64,000 nt of DNA from contig NZ_JAPEIQ010000039.1 in assembly GCF_026041215.1 (NCBI RefSeq), positions 62,001 through 126,000 on the forward strand, given 5' to 3'. How positions within the stretch are numbered: position 1 is the first letter of the stretch; each line of letters starts with the position of its first letter. The notes beneath the pieces were generated by a model. That model saw only the letters and a program-made list of their open reading frames with translations. It ran no database searches and was not told the DNA's origin. Positions 26,073-35,186 of the stretch are shown piece by piece. The position numbers and the translations under genes are program-made. Source of the DNA: Hoyosella sp. YIM 151337. GTDB taxonomy: Bacteria > Actinomycetota > Actinomycetes > Mycobacteriales > Mycobacteriaceae.

Positions 26073-26894
26073 GTGACTGCACATCTCACGGAACCAGCAG
26101 CTGGGACCAGTGTCGTGGCTGATCCGGTCTTTCAGATCAAAGACGGCTCCGTCACCTACGGGAACTTCCTGGCACTGCGGAATGTGACTTTCGACATTCC
26201 GCGCAACCAGGTCACCGCGCTGATCGGGCCGTCCGGTTGCGGCAAGTCGACGCTGCTGCGCTGCCTCAACCGCATGAACGACCTCATCCCCGGCACCTCA
26301 GTCGGTGGCACCATCGCGTTCAACGGTGAAAACATCTACGACGACGATATCGACGCCGCGGAGGTGCGCCGCCGCATCGGAATGGTATTCCAGCGGCCGA
26401 ACCCTTTCCAGATGTCGATCTACGACAATGTTGCGTTCGGTCCCCGCCTCAACGGCTACAGGGGCAATATGGACGATCTCGTCGAGCAGTCGCTGCGTCG
26501 CGCAGGACTGTGGGATGAGGTGTACAAGAAGCTGAAGGACAGTGGCACCGCAATCTCCGGCGGACAGCAGCAGCGTCTGTGCATAGCCCGCGCTATCGCC
26601 GTCGAACCCGAAGTGCTGCTCATGGACGAGCCATGCTCGGCACTGGATCCCATTGCGACGCTCAAGATCGAAGACTTGATCCGGGAACTCGCTGGGACTC
26701 TCACCATCGTCATCGTGACGCACAACATGCAGCAGGCCGCGCGCGTCTCCGACAAGACGGCCTTTTTCAGTGTGGAGGAAGGCGACGCCGATCGCCGACC
26801 AGGTGAGCTCGTCGAGTTCGCTGACACCGAACATATCTTCACCAAGACGACGAACAAGCGCACCGAGGACTACATCAGTGGCCGATTCGGCTGA
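26073..26894 (+). CDS. pstB: Phosphate ABC transporter ATPase PstB, first copy
   Basis: A 273-residue ATPase of the Pst importer. GTG 26073 follows pstA by four bases. Complete motif set: Walker [21 protein letters not shown]-loop MVFQRPNPF, signature [15 protein letters not shown], Walker [15 protein letters not shown], and H-loop [20 protein letters not shown]. It ends YISGRFG. All catalytic residues are intact, as they are in the second copy 104 bp downstream, so neither looks like a pseudogene. The N-terminus has about 20 extra polar residues before [12 protein letters not shown]. Confidence 0.94.
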   Translation: MTAHLTEPAAGTSVVADPVFQIKDGSVTYGNFLALRNVTFDIPRNQVTALIGPSGCGKSTLLRCLNRMNDLIPGTSVGGTIAFNGENIYDDDIDAAEVRRRIGMVFQRPNPFQMSIYDNVAFGPRLNGYRGNMDDLVEQSLRRAGLWDEVYKKLKDSGTAISGGQQQRLCIARAIAVEPEVLLMDEPCSALDPIATLKIEDLIRELAGTLTIVIVTHNMQQAARVSDKTAFFSVEEGDADRRPGELVEFADTEHIFTKTTNKRTEDYISGRFG

Positions 26895-26997
26895 CCCCGC
26901 CCGGCCAGAGCCGCGGCAGGACCAAGCACACCCGGGAGACACCAAGAACCCCGGGAACTCTGGCGAGCGCTCCACCGAAATCCGAGGAGGAACACCA

Positions 26998-27894
26998 ATG
27001 ACCCACACAGTCTCGACTGGCGGCACTGCCCGCGCAGGTAGGGCGTTAACCCCCAAGGCGCCGGGCATGCATATCGATCTCGAACATGCGAAGGCTGCAC
27101 GGCCAGTGAGCCGCAGTGGTCCGGCGATCACCTGTGATGATGTCAAGGTCTTCTACAAGGACTTCCTTGCGGTGCGCGACGTCAACATGCAGTTCAACCG
27201 CAACGAGGTTTCTGCGCTGATCGGTCCGTCCGGTTGCGGCAAGTCGACGGTGCTGCGCTGCCTGAACCGGATGAACGACCTCGTTCCCGGTGCGCGGGTA
27301 GAAGGGATGATTCGGTTTGAGGGAACGAATATTTACGGTGAGGGCGTCGACTCAGCAGAGGTGCGCCGCCGCATCGGAATGGTTTTCCAGAAGCCGAATC
27401 CGTTCCCGAAGTCGATTTACGACAACGTCGCCTACGGACCGCGCGTGACGAAAATGCAGGTCGACAACATGGATGACCTGGTGGAAGAGTCACTGCGCAA
27501 GGCTGCGATCTGGGACGAGGTGAAGAGCAACCTCAAGGGCAGTGCGCTATCACTGTCCGGCGGACAACAGCAGCGGCTGTGCATCGCGCGCGCGATCGCG
27601 ACGAAGCCGGAAGTCATCCTGATGGATGAACCGTGCTCGGCGCTCGATCCGATCGCGACGCTCAAGATCGAAGATCTCATGGATGACCTCGCCAAAGAGT
27701 TCACGATCATCATCGTCACGCACAACATGCAGCAGGCGGCTCGCGTGTCGCAGCGCACCGCGTTCTTCACCGCGGAAGCCGATGAGCACGGTGACCGCAC
27801 GGGCCGCCTCGTCGAGTTCGACGAAACCGCCAAGATCTTCAGCAATCCAAGCGACGAGCGCACAGAAGCCTACATTTCGGGCCGATTCGGCTGA
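26998..27894 (+). CDS. pstB: Phosphate ABC transporter ATPase PstB, second tandem copy
   Basis: A 298-residue paralogue of the preceding PstB. It starts at ATG 26998 behind an excellent GAGGAGG. Motifs are intact: [64 protein letters not shown] and [18 protein letters not shown]; same C-terminal YISGRFG. It differs by a 45-residue N-terminal extension and an insert near the end ([10 protein letters not shown]). Close similarity to its neighbour points to tandem duplication. The two could form a heterodimer under one PstC-PstA channel or be used under different conditions. No phoU is present here. Confidence 0.93.
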   Translation: MTHTVSTGGTARAGRALTPKAPGMHIDLEHAKAARPVSRSGPAITCDDVKVFYKDFLAVRDVNMQFNRNEVSALIGPSGCGKSTVLRCLNRMNDLVPGARVEGMIRFEGTNIYGEGVDSAEVRRRIGMVFQKPNPFPKSIYDNVAYGPRVTKMQVDNMDDLVEESLRKAAIWDEVKSNLKGSALSLSGGQQQRLCIARAIATKPEVILMDEPCSALDPIATLKIEDLMDDLAKEFTIIIVTHNMQQAARVSQRTAFFTAEADEHGDRTGRLVEFDETAKIFSNPSDERTEAYISGRFG

Positions 27895-27947
27895 CCAGGG
27901 TTTTAGCGGTTACGAGAGCAGGCGGTGGGCAGGCAGTGGTAGCGAAC

Positions 27948-28679
27948 ATGGACCTACATGTTGCGAACGCGGGTGCGGTGGACAGCAGTGCTCGTGTTCG
28001 CCCGGCCATCCTCGTGATAGATGACGATGAGCGGGTGGTAGACGACCTCGTCGAGGGGCTCAACAGTTTTGGCTTCGATGTCCACGTCTGTGCTGAACCC
28101 GCCGAGGCGCTACTCCTCGTCGGCCGGATCGCGCCTGACGTGGTGATCGCCGCCAAGGTTGGGGGCCGGATCGACACGCTCGACTTCTTGTCGATCGTGC
28201 GGGCCTCAGAACCTGACTTGCCGATTTTCGCGGGCGCTGACGCCAACTCGGGCGACTTCGCGGCGCGCGCTGCCGGGCACGCGAACATCGTGATTCCACG
28301 TCCTTACCGCGTGCGTGAGTTGCCCGCACTGCTGCAGTCGTACGTCCGCGCGGGAGGTGCGTGGCAGTCCCGTCCACACGCGATCGACCTTGGCAGGCTG
28401 CGAGTCGATGCGGTGACGCCGCAGATGTGGCTGGACGGCGAGTGCATGCGCCTGCCCCCTCGAGAGTTTGCCTTGCTGCGGTACTTCGCAGACCGGGAAG
28501 GCGCTGTCATCAGCAGGCAGGAACTCATCGACGCCGCCTGGCAGGGATCGGGCACCCACAGCAACACCCTCACGGTGCACATTGCCCGATTGCGCCGCCG
28601 CCTTGGCGATGATGAAGCGAACCCGCAGTGGATACGTGCGATTCGTGGCTTTGGCTATCAGTTCCGGGTGCCGCAATAG
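27948..28679 (+). CDS. Orphan OmpR/PhoB-type regulator with degenerate (pseudo-) receiver
   Basis: A 243-residue protein. The N-terminal receiver-like domain (about residues 17-125) keeps the acidic pair in LVIDDDERVV, but the phospho-acceptor Asp is replaced: APDVVIAAKVGG has Ala where PDxxxxD is expected. The usual Lys is Arg (IPRPYRVREL). The C-terminal winged helix is intact, with LPPREFALLRYFADREGAVISRQEL in parts, RLRRRLGDD and IRAIRGFGYQF. It should therefore bind DNA without classical phosphorylation. No histidine kinase is adjacent. It lies 53 bp after the second pstB and may control phosphate genes, but that is inference. An upstream GTG at 27936 is an alternative start. Confidence 0.82.
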   Translation: MDLHVANAGAVDSSARVRPAILVIDDDERVVDDLVEGLNSFGFDVHVCAEPAEALLLVGRIAPDVVIAAKVGGRIDTLDFLSIVRASEPDLPIFAGADANSGDFAARAAGHANIVIPRPYRVRELPALLQSYVRAGGAWQSRPHAIDLGRLRVDAVTPQMWLDGECMRLPPREFALLRYFADREGAVISRQELIDAAWQGSGTHSNTLTVHIARLRRRLGDDEANPQWIRAIRGFGYQFRVPQ

Positions 28680-28724
28680 GCGCGGGAAGTTCGGATTGTC
28701 AGTGCTTAGTGCGACACTGTAGCG

Positions 28725-29570
28725 GTGAGGTTGTACCGGGACTGCGCCGTCGTGCTGCGCCAGCACAAGCTGGGTGAGGCAGACCGTATTCTCACACTTC
28801 TCACACGGGAGCACGGCATTGTTCGTGCGGTTGCAAAGGGGATCAGGCGTACCAGGTCGAAGTTCGGTGCCCGGCTTGAGCCGTTCAACCATGTCGATGT
28901 GCTGCTGCACCCCGGCCGCAACCTCGACATCGTCACGCAGGTCCATGCGGTAGACGCGTTCGCTGCGGACATTGTGCAGGATTACGGCCGCTACACCACG
29001 AGCTGCGCGATTCTCGAGACAGCCGAACGGCTCGCCGGTGAGGAACATGCCCCGGTGCCCCGCTTGTATCAGCTCACTGTCGGCGCATTGCGGGCAGTGG
29101 GGCAGGGGCAGCGGGAAACCAGCCTGATTCTGGATGCCTTTCTTTTACGTGCAATGGGGCTCGCCGGATGGGCGCCTGCGCTCGGCGATTGTGCGCGCTG
29201 CGGCGCTGGCGGGCCGCACCGGGCCTTTCACGTCGCGGCTGGTGGTTCTGTGTGCGTGCACTGCCGCCCGCCGGGGGCAGCAACACCGTCGCAGGGTGTG
29301 CTGGATCTGATGGAAGCACTCGTTTCGGGGGACTGGTCGTTTGCTGAACAGACTCCCGGTCAGATCCGCAGCCAAGCGAGCGGACTAACGGCCGCGCACC
29401 TCCAATGGCATCTCGAGCGGCAGCTGCGGACGCTGCCATTGATTGAGCGCTCCCGTCCGCACGCTCCGGGCAGTACCGAGCCGGTTCCCGTAGTCAGCGG
29501 TGCCGTCGGGCAAGATGAAGAACGTGACTCAGCGACCTCGCCGACGGAGCCCCTGGCAAGCGGCATCTGA
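28725..29570 (+). CDS. recO: DNA repair protein RecO
   Basis: A 281-residue recombination mediator that loads RecA at gaps with RecR. It opens with the OB-fold typical of RecO ([22 protein letters not shown] in parts, then [16 protein letters not shown]). A four-Cys zinc site is visible at about residues 160-185 (CARCG and CVHC). GTG 28725 is the start. The last 35 residues are polar and unconserved, and overlap the uppS start by about 56 bases. Gene order recO-uppS matches Rv2362c-Rv2361c. Confidence 0.92.
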   Translation: MRLYRDCAVVLRQHKLGEADRILTLLTREHGIVRAVAKGIRRTRSKFGARLEPFNHVDVLLHPGRNLDIVTQVHAVDAFAADIVQDYGRYTTSCAILETAERLAGEEHAPVPRLYQLTVGALRAVGQGQRETSLILDAFLLRAMGLAGWAPALGDCARCGAGGPHRAFHVAAGGSVCVHCRPPGAATPSQGVLDLMEALVSGDWSFAEQTPGQIRSQASGLTAAHLQWHLERQLRTLPLIERSRPHAPGSTEPVPVVSGAVGQDEERDSATSPTEPLASGI

Positions 29571-30348
29571 CGATGCCGGTGTGCGCGCGGTACGGCCGCC
29601 GGACCCGCATCCCTCGGGTGCAACGCCGCCGCCGCTGCCCGCGGAGTTTGTTCCCAAGCACGTTGCGCTGGTCATGGATGGTAACGGCAGATGGGCCGAA
29701 GAGCGCGGTCTGCCTCGTACCGAAGGGCACAAACGCGGCGAAGAAGTCCTCATGGATGCGGTGTGCGGCTGCATCGAAATGGGTATTCCGTGGCTTTCTG
29801 CATACGCGTTTTCTACGGAGAATTGGCGGCGCAGTCCCGAAGAAGTCCGATTCCTCATGGGTTTCAATCGCGACGTCATCAGGCGGCGCCGCGACGAGAT
29901 GAACGAGATGGGAGTTCGCGTTCGCTGGGCAGGACGGCGGCCACGCCTGTGGCGCAGCGTGATCCGCGAACTCGAGATAGCGGAAGAGCTGACAAAAGAC
30001 AACACCGTGATGACGCTCACCATGTGTGTGAACTACGGGGGCCGTGCCGAAATTGTCGACGCTGTCAGGGAGATCGCCAGACGGGCAGTTGCCGGCGAGA
30101 TCAACCCTGAGCGCATTACCGAAGCGACGTTTGCCCGTTACCTTGACGAACCGGACATGCCGGACGTCGACCTGTTTCTCCGGCCGTCGGGGGAGCTGCG
30201 GACGTCGAACTTCTTACTGTGGCAATCGGCGTACGCGGAGTTTGTATTCCAGCACACCCTGTTTCCCGACTTCGATCGCCGCGATCTGTGGCAAGCATGC
30301 GTCGAATACGCTTCGCGGGACCGAAGATTCGGGGGAGTGAAGTCTTAG
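29515..30348 (+). CDS. uppS: Isoprenyl (decaprenyl) diphosphate synthase UppS
   Basis: A 277-residue cis-prenyltransferase that makes long-chain polyprenyl diphosphate, the lipid carrier for peptidoglycan and arabinogalactan. Family motifs: [16 protein letters not shown] (catalytic Asp), [20 protein letters not shown], and [27 protein letters not shown] in parts. In M. tuberculosis the homologue makes decaprenyl diphosphate. The N-terminal 45 residues are poorly conserved, so the start is uncertain: GTG 29500, ATG 29515 and GTG 29524 all work. It overlaps recO. Confidence 0.92.
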   Translation: MKNVTQRPRRRSPWQAASDDAGVRAVRPPDPHPSGATPPPLPAEFVPKHVALVMDGNGRWAEERGLPRTEGHKRGEEVLMDAVCGCIEMGIPWLSAYAFSTENWRRSPEEVRFLMGFNRDVIRRRRDEMNEMGVRVRWAGRRPRLWRSVIRELEIAEELTKDNTVMTLTMCVNYGGRAEIVDAVREIARRAVAGEINPERITEATFARYLDEPDMPDVDLFLRPSGELRTSNFLLWQSAYAEFVFQHTLFPDFDRRDLWQACVEYASRDRRFGGVKS

Positions 30349-30362
30349 CTCCGTGCGCTGAC

Positions 30363-30455
30363 CAGATTTCCTCGGGATACCCCGAATTGCCTCAGGAAAC
30401 TTCCTGCGGAAATCTGCGGTATCCCGAGGAAATGTGCGGTATTCGAGGATCGTGC
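30363..30455. repeat. Inverted and tandem repeat block between convergent uppS and zur
   Basis: CAGATTTCCTCGGGATACC (30363-30381) is the reverse complement, with one mismatch, of 30418-30436; 15 bp are perfect. Inside it, CAGGAA-AC-TTCCTG (30393-30406) forms a second hairpin. A degenerate third copy (TGCGGTATTCGAGGA) follows at about 30435. The gene ends on both sides converge on it, so it may act as a two-way terminator or be a dispersed palindromic element. Confidence 0.65.
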
Positions 30456-30461
30456 GGCGGC

Positions 30462-30893
30462 TCAGGACTCCTGGCAGTCCTTGCAGACTCCGAACACCTC
30501 GACGATGTGGCTGATATCGGTGAAACCATTTTCGGAGGCGATGGCGTGCGACCAGCGCTCCACCTCATCACCCTTGATTTCCACCGTGTAACCGCAGTCT
30601 CGGCACACAAGGTGATGATGGTGGCCTGAAGAACAGCGCCGATAGACAGCCTCGCCGCTATCAGTACGAAGGACGTCGACCGCACCGGTCTCAGCGAGCG
30701 ACTGCAGCGTCCGATACACCGTCGTCAGGCCGATGCCCTCCCCGCGCCGGCGCAGTTCGTCATGGATATCTTGCGCGGACCGGAACTCCTCCACATCGTC
30801 AAGCAGTGCGGAAACCGCCGCGCGCTGGCGGGTCGACCGAACCCCGATCGCCGGTGCGGACCCCTTACGTTGCGAGCCTGTAGGGGCAGTCAT
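30462..30893 (-). CDS. zur: Zinc uptake regulator Zur (FurB)
   Basis: A 143-residue Fur-family repressor. Winged helix [22 protein letters not shown] in parts and [19 protein letters not shown]; metal sites [14 protein letters not shown] and the C-terminal CKDC, which form the structural zinc site typical of Zur. Pairing with the smtB-type gene directly upstream (its stop codon overlaps the zur ATG in TAATG, behind GAGGAGGA) matches the mycobacterial smtB-zur operon, in which SmtB represses and zinc releases expression. It represses zinc uptake and zinc-free ribosomal protein genes. Confidence 0.93.
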   Translation of the reverse strand: MTAPTGSQRKGSAPAIGVRSTRQRAAVSALLDDVEEFRSAQDIHDELRRRGEGIGLTTVYRTLQSLAETGAVDVLRTDSGEAVYRRCSSGHHHHLVCRDCGYTVEIKGDEVERWSHAIASENGFTDISHIVEVFGVCKDCQES

Positions 30894-31273
30894 TAATCCT
30901 CCTCCGCGTGCGCTACAGCGTCTACCACGATGTGGGCGAGATGGTCGTCGACCAGCCGGTACAGCACTTCCCGGCCCGATCGTTCCCCAAACACCACGCC
31001 AGCGGCCTTCAAAACACGAAGATGCTGGCTGATAAGTGGCTGAGTGACGCCGAGCGCGTCAACAAGTTCGTGAACACAGCGCTCGGACTCCCGCAGCTGC
31101 AGAACGATCGCGATGCGCACGGGAGCTGCCAATGCGCGCAGCAGTTCGCCGGCCGCGATGAGGGAGCGCTGTGGCGGCATCGGGGCAGCTGGGGCCGTGC
31201 GATCACCGTGCTCGTGATGCGGCGCGCTGTGCTCAGCGGGCTGTGGGTCCACTGCAGCATCGCCAGATGTCAA
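30893..31273 (-). CDS. smtB: ArsR/SmtB-family zinc-sensing repressor
   Basis: About 126 residues. The core [35 protein letters not shown]...[15 protein letters not shown] is nearly the mycobacterial SmtB sequence (quoted in parts). The alpha-5 zinc site D-x-H-x10-H-x2-E is complete in [17 protein letters not shown]. The His-rich N-terminus ([11 protein letters not shown]) may hold extra metal. The start is a problem: the longest frame (31348) overlaps the promoter, and the best ribosome site (AAGGAGAAGG, plus 31293-31302) is followed at four bases by a CTG (31288). TTG 31273 and GTG 31252 also fit. I list TTG as a compromise. Confidence 0.88.
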   Translation of the reverse strand: MTSGDAAVDPQPAEHSAPHHEHGDRTAPAAPMPPQRSLIAAGELLRALAAPVRIAIVLQLRESERCVHELVDALGVTQPLISQHLRVLKAAGVVFGERSGREVLYRLVDDHLAHIVVDAVAHAEED

Positions 31274-31308
31274 GCCCGAGGTATTCAGGATGCCTTCTCC
31301 TTGCCGAT

Positions 31309-31353
31309 AATGGAAACAATATCCATTGTTGTATGCATTGATGCGCATGTCAA
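31309..31353 (-). promoter_or_regulatory. smtB-zur promoter with overlapping operator palindromes
   Basis: On the minus strand, TTGACA (plus 31348-31353) and AACAAT (31325-31330) are separated by 17 bases: a good sigma-A-type promoter. The -10 is itself one arm of the perfect palindrome AACAAT-ATCC-ATTGTT (31315-31330), and AATGGA-N7-TCCATT (31309-31327) overlaps it. Repressor binding here, by SmtB itself most likely, would block the -10 and the start site. Confidence 0.6.
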
Positions 31354-31480
31354 CGAGGCAGGCCGATGGATCGACGCGCCGGTTTACTCTACGTCCACGA
31401 GTCCGCCTAGACTGGCTTGGGCTGGGACACCAGAACCGAACCCAGGGTTACCTCAAACGACGAGATGGAGTGCTACTTCA

Positions 31481-32869
31481 GTGGCAGGCAAGTCCAACCG
31501 CATCGACACGGTCGTCAACCTCTGCAAGCGCCGCGGGCTCGTATTCCCATGCGGCGAGATCTACGGTGGCACGCGCTCTGCCTGGGATTATGGCCCGCTT
31601 GGTGTCGAGCTCAAGGAAAACATCAAGAAGCAGTGGTGGCGCAACATGGTCACGAGCCGGGACGATGTCGTCGGCCTCGACTCGTCGGTCATCCTGCCGC
31701 GTCAAGTATGGGAAGCATCTGGGCACGTCGAAGTATTCTCTGATCCACTCGTGGAGTCGCTGTACACGCACAAGCGGTACCGCGCGGACCACCTCCTCGA
31801 GGCTTATGAGGCTAAGCACGGTAAACCGCCCGCGAACGGCCTCGCTGACATTCCGGATCCTGACACCGGCCAGCCCGGTAATTGGACAGAGCCCAAGCCG
31901 TTCTCCGGTCTGATGAAGACTTTCCTCGGTCCAGTTGACGACCAGGAAGGACTGCACTACCTGCGCCCCGAAACTGCGCAGGGTATCTTCGTGAACTTCG
32001 CGAACGTCATGACGACGGCGCGGAAGAAACCGCCCTTCGGCATCGGCCAGATCGGTAAGAGCTTCCGCAATGAGATCACTCCAGGCAACTTCATCTTCCG
32101 GACCCGGGAGTTCGAGCAAATGGAGATGGAGTTCTTCGTCGAACCCGGCACTGATGAGGATTGGCATCAGTACTGGATTGACTACCGGCTGGCCTGGTAC
32201 ACAGACCTCGGCATCAATCCCGATAACCTTCGGCTTTTCGAGCACCCCAAAGACAAGCTCTCGCACTACTCCAAACGCACGGTCGATATCGAGTACCTGT
32301 TCGGCTTCCACGGCAGCGGCTGGGGAGAGCTCGAAGGTGTCGCGAACCGGACCGACTTTGACCTCTCAACTCATGCGAAGCACTCCGGTGTAGACCTGTC
32401 CTACTACGATCAGGCCACCGGAACCAGGTACACCCCATACGTAATTGAACCAGCTGCCGGTCTGACGCGCTCACTCATGGCGTTCCTGGTCGATGCCTAC
32501 TCGGAAGATCAGGCGCCGAACGCCAAGGGCGGCATCGATACCCGTGTTGTGCTTCGCCTCGATCGGCGGCTAGCTCCGGTCAAGGCCGCTGTTCTGCCGT
32601 TGAGCCGAAACGCCGACCTCACTCCGAAGGCAAAGGATCTCGCGGCGCGGCTGCGTCAGCACTGGAACGTCGAGTTCGACGACGCTGGTGCGATCGGGCG
32701 TCGCTATCGCCGCCAGGACGAAATCGGTACGCCGTTCTGTATCACAGTCGATTTCGAGACACTCGATGACCACGCTGTGACAGTGCGCGAACGTGACTCG
32801 ATGGCGCAGGAGCGTATCGCCATCGACCAGGTGGAGGGTTACCTCGCAAAGCACCTGATCGGAGTCTGA
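31481..32869 (+). CDS. glyS: Glycyl-tRNA synthetase
   Basis: A 462-residue class II synthetase of the homodimeric type that charges tRNA-Gly. Motifs: N-terminal [19 protein letters not shown] in parts, [16 protein letters not shown], motif 2 region [25 protein letters not shown] in parts, and motif 3 near the end of the catalytic domain, then the anticodon-binding domain. I start at GTG 31481; with this the length matches the 463 aa of the M. tuberculosis enzyme. The frame stays open upstream to 30908, but that part is antisense to smtB and not coding. Divergent from smtB-zur. Confidence 0.95.
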   Translation: MAGKSNRIDTVVNLCKRRGLVFPCGEIYGGTRSAWDYGPLGVELKENIKKQWWRNMVTSRDDVVGLDSSVILPRQVWEASGHVEVFSDPLVESLYTHKRYRADHLLEAYEAKHGKPPANGLADIPDPDTGQPGNWTEPKPFSGLMKTFLGPVDDQEGLHYLRPETAQGIFVNFANVMTTARKKPPFGIGQIGKSFRNEITPGNFIFRTREFEQMEMEFFVEPGTDEDWHQYWIDYRLAWYTDLGINPDNLRLFEHPKDKLSHYSKRTVDIEYLFGFHGSGWGELEGVANRTDFDLSTHAKHSGVDLSYYDQATGTRYTPYVIEPAAGLTRSLMAFLVDAYSEDQAPNAKGGIDTRVVLRLDRRLAPVKAAVLPLSRNADLTPKAKDLAARLRQHWNVEFDDAGAIGRRYRRQDEIGTPFCITVDFETLDDHAVTVRERDSMAQERIAIDQVEGYLAKHLIGV

Positions 32870-32877
32870 TCACTGAG

Positions 32878-32914
32878 CGAGTGGACCGTGCGCCGTCTGC
32901 GGACGGTCCACTCG
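32878..32914. terminator. Bidirectional terminator between convergent glyS and TPM gene
   Basis: CGAGTGGACCGT (32878-32889) and ACGGTCCACTCG (32903-32914) form a perfect 12-bp stem with a 13-base loop, in the 72-bp gap where two genes converge. No clear T-run. Confidence 0.6.
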
Positions 32915-32941
32915 GCAGTGACGAGAGACTGACCGGGAGGC

Positions 32942-35050
32942 TCAGAACCGCCCGCCGCTGGTGCGCCGCCCAGAGCTGCGAGGACCACCGAAGGACCGGG
33001 AACTCACACCCGACGAGCGGCGTGTACCGCTTGAACGGGAGCCGCCAAAACTTCCGCTGGTGCGGCGCGCGCCTCCAGAGCGGGTGGTGCCGAAACCACT
33101 GGAGCGGTGCCTGGAGCCGCTTCCGCTGCGCATCGCATCCATGAGAATGCCGCCAAGCATGCCGCCGACAACGGCATTGGATAGCGACCCGCCGCCACCC
33201 GGACCACCCATGGTGCTGGGTGTTACCCGCTGTTGCCGTTCCCATGTGGAAACCTCGCTGCGCGCCCGAGCGAGGGCCTGTTGCGCGAGCTGGACCGCAG
33301 CTCGCGCATGTTCGAGCGCCGTGACCGGGTCGGACTGGGCGATGTGGCGTGCGTATCCAGCATGGCGCTCAGCTTCCGACAGCCGGGTGCGTGGTTCCGC
33401 ACTGATCGCGCCGCGCCGGGTGGTGATGAAGTCGCGTGCCGCGGTGATGTGCGCTTCGGCTGCGGGCAGATCGTTGGCTAGTGTCCGTCGTGCGTGTTGT
33501 TCGCGTTCGGTCGTTTCCTGGGCTTTCGCGAGAAGCTCGTCGAGCGCGGCATCTGCCTCGACGATGTGCTGCAAACTCCCCAGCGGATCGGAATCTTGCG
33601 CGCTGCGTGCGCTGGCAAGTGCCGATTCAGCCGCGGTCCGAACCGCCGCGAGTTCCTCGCCGCCCGTGGCGCCGAACTGGCGGGAACGCTCAAGATCCTG
33701 CTCGAGCTCACGCATCGCGCCGGGGAGCCGGGTGATCGCGTCCCGGATGTCGGTTTCAGCATGCGTGACTCCCTCGAGGAGATCGCGCGCTTGACTTACC
33801 GAGGCTTCGGCCGCCCGAAGGGCCGCGATTACGGCCGTCGAGTCGCCACGGTTCAGCGCTGCCCGCGCCTCCGCGATCGCCTCTTCGCCCAGTGCGACCC
33901 GCTCCTCGGCGAGAGCTGGGTTGTGTTCGATAGAGGCCAGCGCGGATGCTCCGAACCGCTGGCGCAGTGATTCGACCGCACTCTCCGCGTCCGGTATGCG
34001 AACGGTCACCGCAACGACATCCTGGGTGAGTGCATCGAGGCGCTCGGGAGCTGTGAGCAGCAGGTCACGCTTCTTATCGAACGCCTCGACCTGAGCATCG
34101 AGCTGTTTGTCAGCGGCCGCGCAGGTTGTGACTAGGTCGACGAGCATCTGGTGCCGCTGCTGCGGCGTCTCCGGTATTGCATCATCAAGGCGCTGGCGGA
34201 TTTCGAACGCCCGCGCCAGAGACTGTCGCGCCTCTGTCAGCGCAGTGGTGAACTGTGCCACCGCAGAATCACCGAACTCTTCTCGCGCGCGGGCCAGTTC
34301 CTCCGCGCTGGTCCGTATGGCATCGTCGGTTTCTCTCAGCATCTGCTTCGACTTCGCATCCAGCGCGGGACCCGGTATGCGGGCAAGGCCCGCGCGGTCC
34401 GTCATGTCCAAGGCGTCAAGTGAGGACACTGCTCGCTGATGGTCACGCTTGGCGCGCCGCTTGGACCGGACGATGAGAAAGACAATGAAGCCGCCGACCA
34501 GGCCCAGCACGACCAGCACTGGGATCGGACTGGTTGTCGATGGGGCAGCCGCTCGGGCCAGGCCGTCAGCAGTGCCGATCGCCGCGTCAGCCCAGCGTGC
34601 AGCACCCAGGGCGGGCTCGATATCATCGCGTTTGATCGCGTTTTCTTCGGCCCCGGTGATGGTCTCCATCGTCTCCGGCAGGCTCAGCGAATACTCGCGA
34701 TCACTCAGGGCGACAGCTAGAAGAACGTCGTTATTGCCCATACCGCTGATCTCAGCGGTCGCATCTGTCCATGTATCGCCGCCGAAATTCATAAACGAAT
34801 CCGTGTACACAACCCACATCCGGATCCGGTGCTCCTCATAGAGGCCGTCGAAGGCCTCCTGGATCCGTTCCGCATCGCCTGCCCGGAGGGCACCCACGTT
34901 GTCGGTGACACGGTCATCAAGCCGCAGCGGGGGCTCTGCTTGGGCTGCTGCCGGCAGGCACAGAAAGAGTGCGAGGACCCAGACAAGCGCGAGCGGCGCG
35001 CGGGTGCGCAGCCTCACGCCGACAGGTCCGTTGTTTCCCCCGAGACTCAT
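32942..35050 (-). CDS. Secreted/membrane TPM-domain protein with long coiled coil and Gly/Ser/Arg-rich tail
   Basis: A 702-residue protein like Rv2345. It has a signal peptide (LALVWVLALFLCLPAAAQA). A TPM domain at about residues 38-165 follows (DRVTDNVGALRAGDAERIQEAFDGLY in parts, MGNNDVLLAVALSDREYSLSLP). Next comes one membrane span (IPVLVVLGLVGGFIVFLIV) with a basic stop-transfer, then about 380 residues of Ala/Glu/Arg-rich helical coiled coil. The last 70 residues are Gly, Ser and Arg repeats (GGSFGGSRSSGTRRSSG). TPM domains are found in envelope and photosystem-repair proteins and their role in actinobacteria is unknown. The tail looks disordered and strongly positive, suited to binding nucleic acid or membrane lipids. 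Confidence 0.85.
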   Translation of the reverse strand: MSLGGNNGPVGVRLRTRAPLALVWVLALFLCLPAAAQAEPPLRLDDRVTDNVGALRAGDAERIQEAFDGLYEEHRIRMWVVYTDSFMNFGGDTWTDATAEISGMGNNDVLLAVALSDREYSLSLPETMETITGAEENAIKRDDIEPALGAARWADAAIGTADGLARAAAPSTTSPIPVLVVLGLVGGFIVFLIVRSKRRAKRDHQRAVSSLDALDMTDRAGLARIPGPALDAKSKQMLRETDDAIRTSAEELARAREEFGDSAVAQFTTALTEARQSLARAFEIRQRLDDAIPETPQQRHQMLVDLVTTCAAADKQLDAQVEAFDKKRDLLLTAPERLDALTQDVVAVTVRIPDAESAVESLRQRFGASALASIEHNPALAEERVALGEEAIAEARAALNRGDSTAVIAALRAAEASVSQARDLLEGVTHAETDIRDAITRLPGAMRELEQDLERSRQFGATGGEELAAVRTAAESALASARSAQDSDPLGSLQHIVEADAALDELLAKAQETTEREQHARRTLANDLPAAEAHITAARDFITTRRGAISAEPRTRLSEAERHAGYARHIAQSDPVTALEHARAAVQLAQQALARARSEVSTWERQQRVTPSTMGGPGGGGSLSNAVVGGMLGGILMDAMRSGSGSRHRSSGFGTTRSGGARRTSGSFGGSRSSGTRRSSGVSSRSFGGPRSSGRRTSGGRF

Positions 35051-35186
35051 GCTCCGAATCTAGCCGAAGGTAGTAACACTCGCGTTAAGTGCAATCACAG
35101 AAGTTGCTGGCACACTAGTACGGTCCGACGTGAACTGCCCGCGGTGTCTGAGTGACCCTGTCGTGGCTGCCTGAAGTGGGGGATGT

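Noticed and set aside
30908-31480. N-terminal extension of glyS to 653 residues
   Set aside because: The extra part runs antisense to smtB and crosses its promoter. The enzyme's normal length fits GTG 31481.
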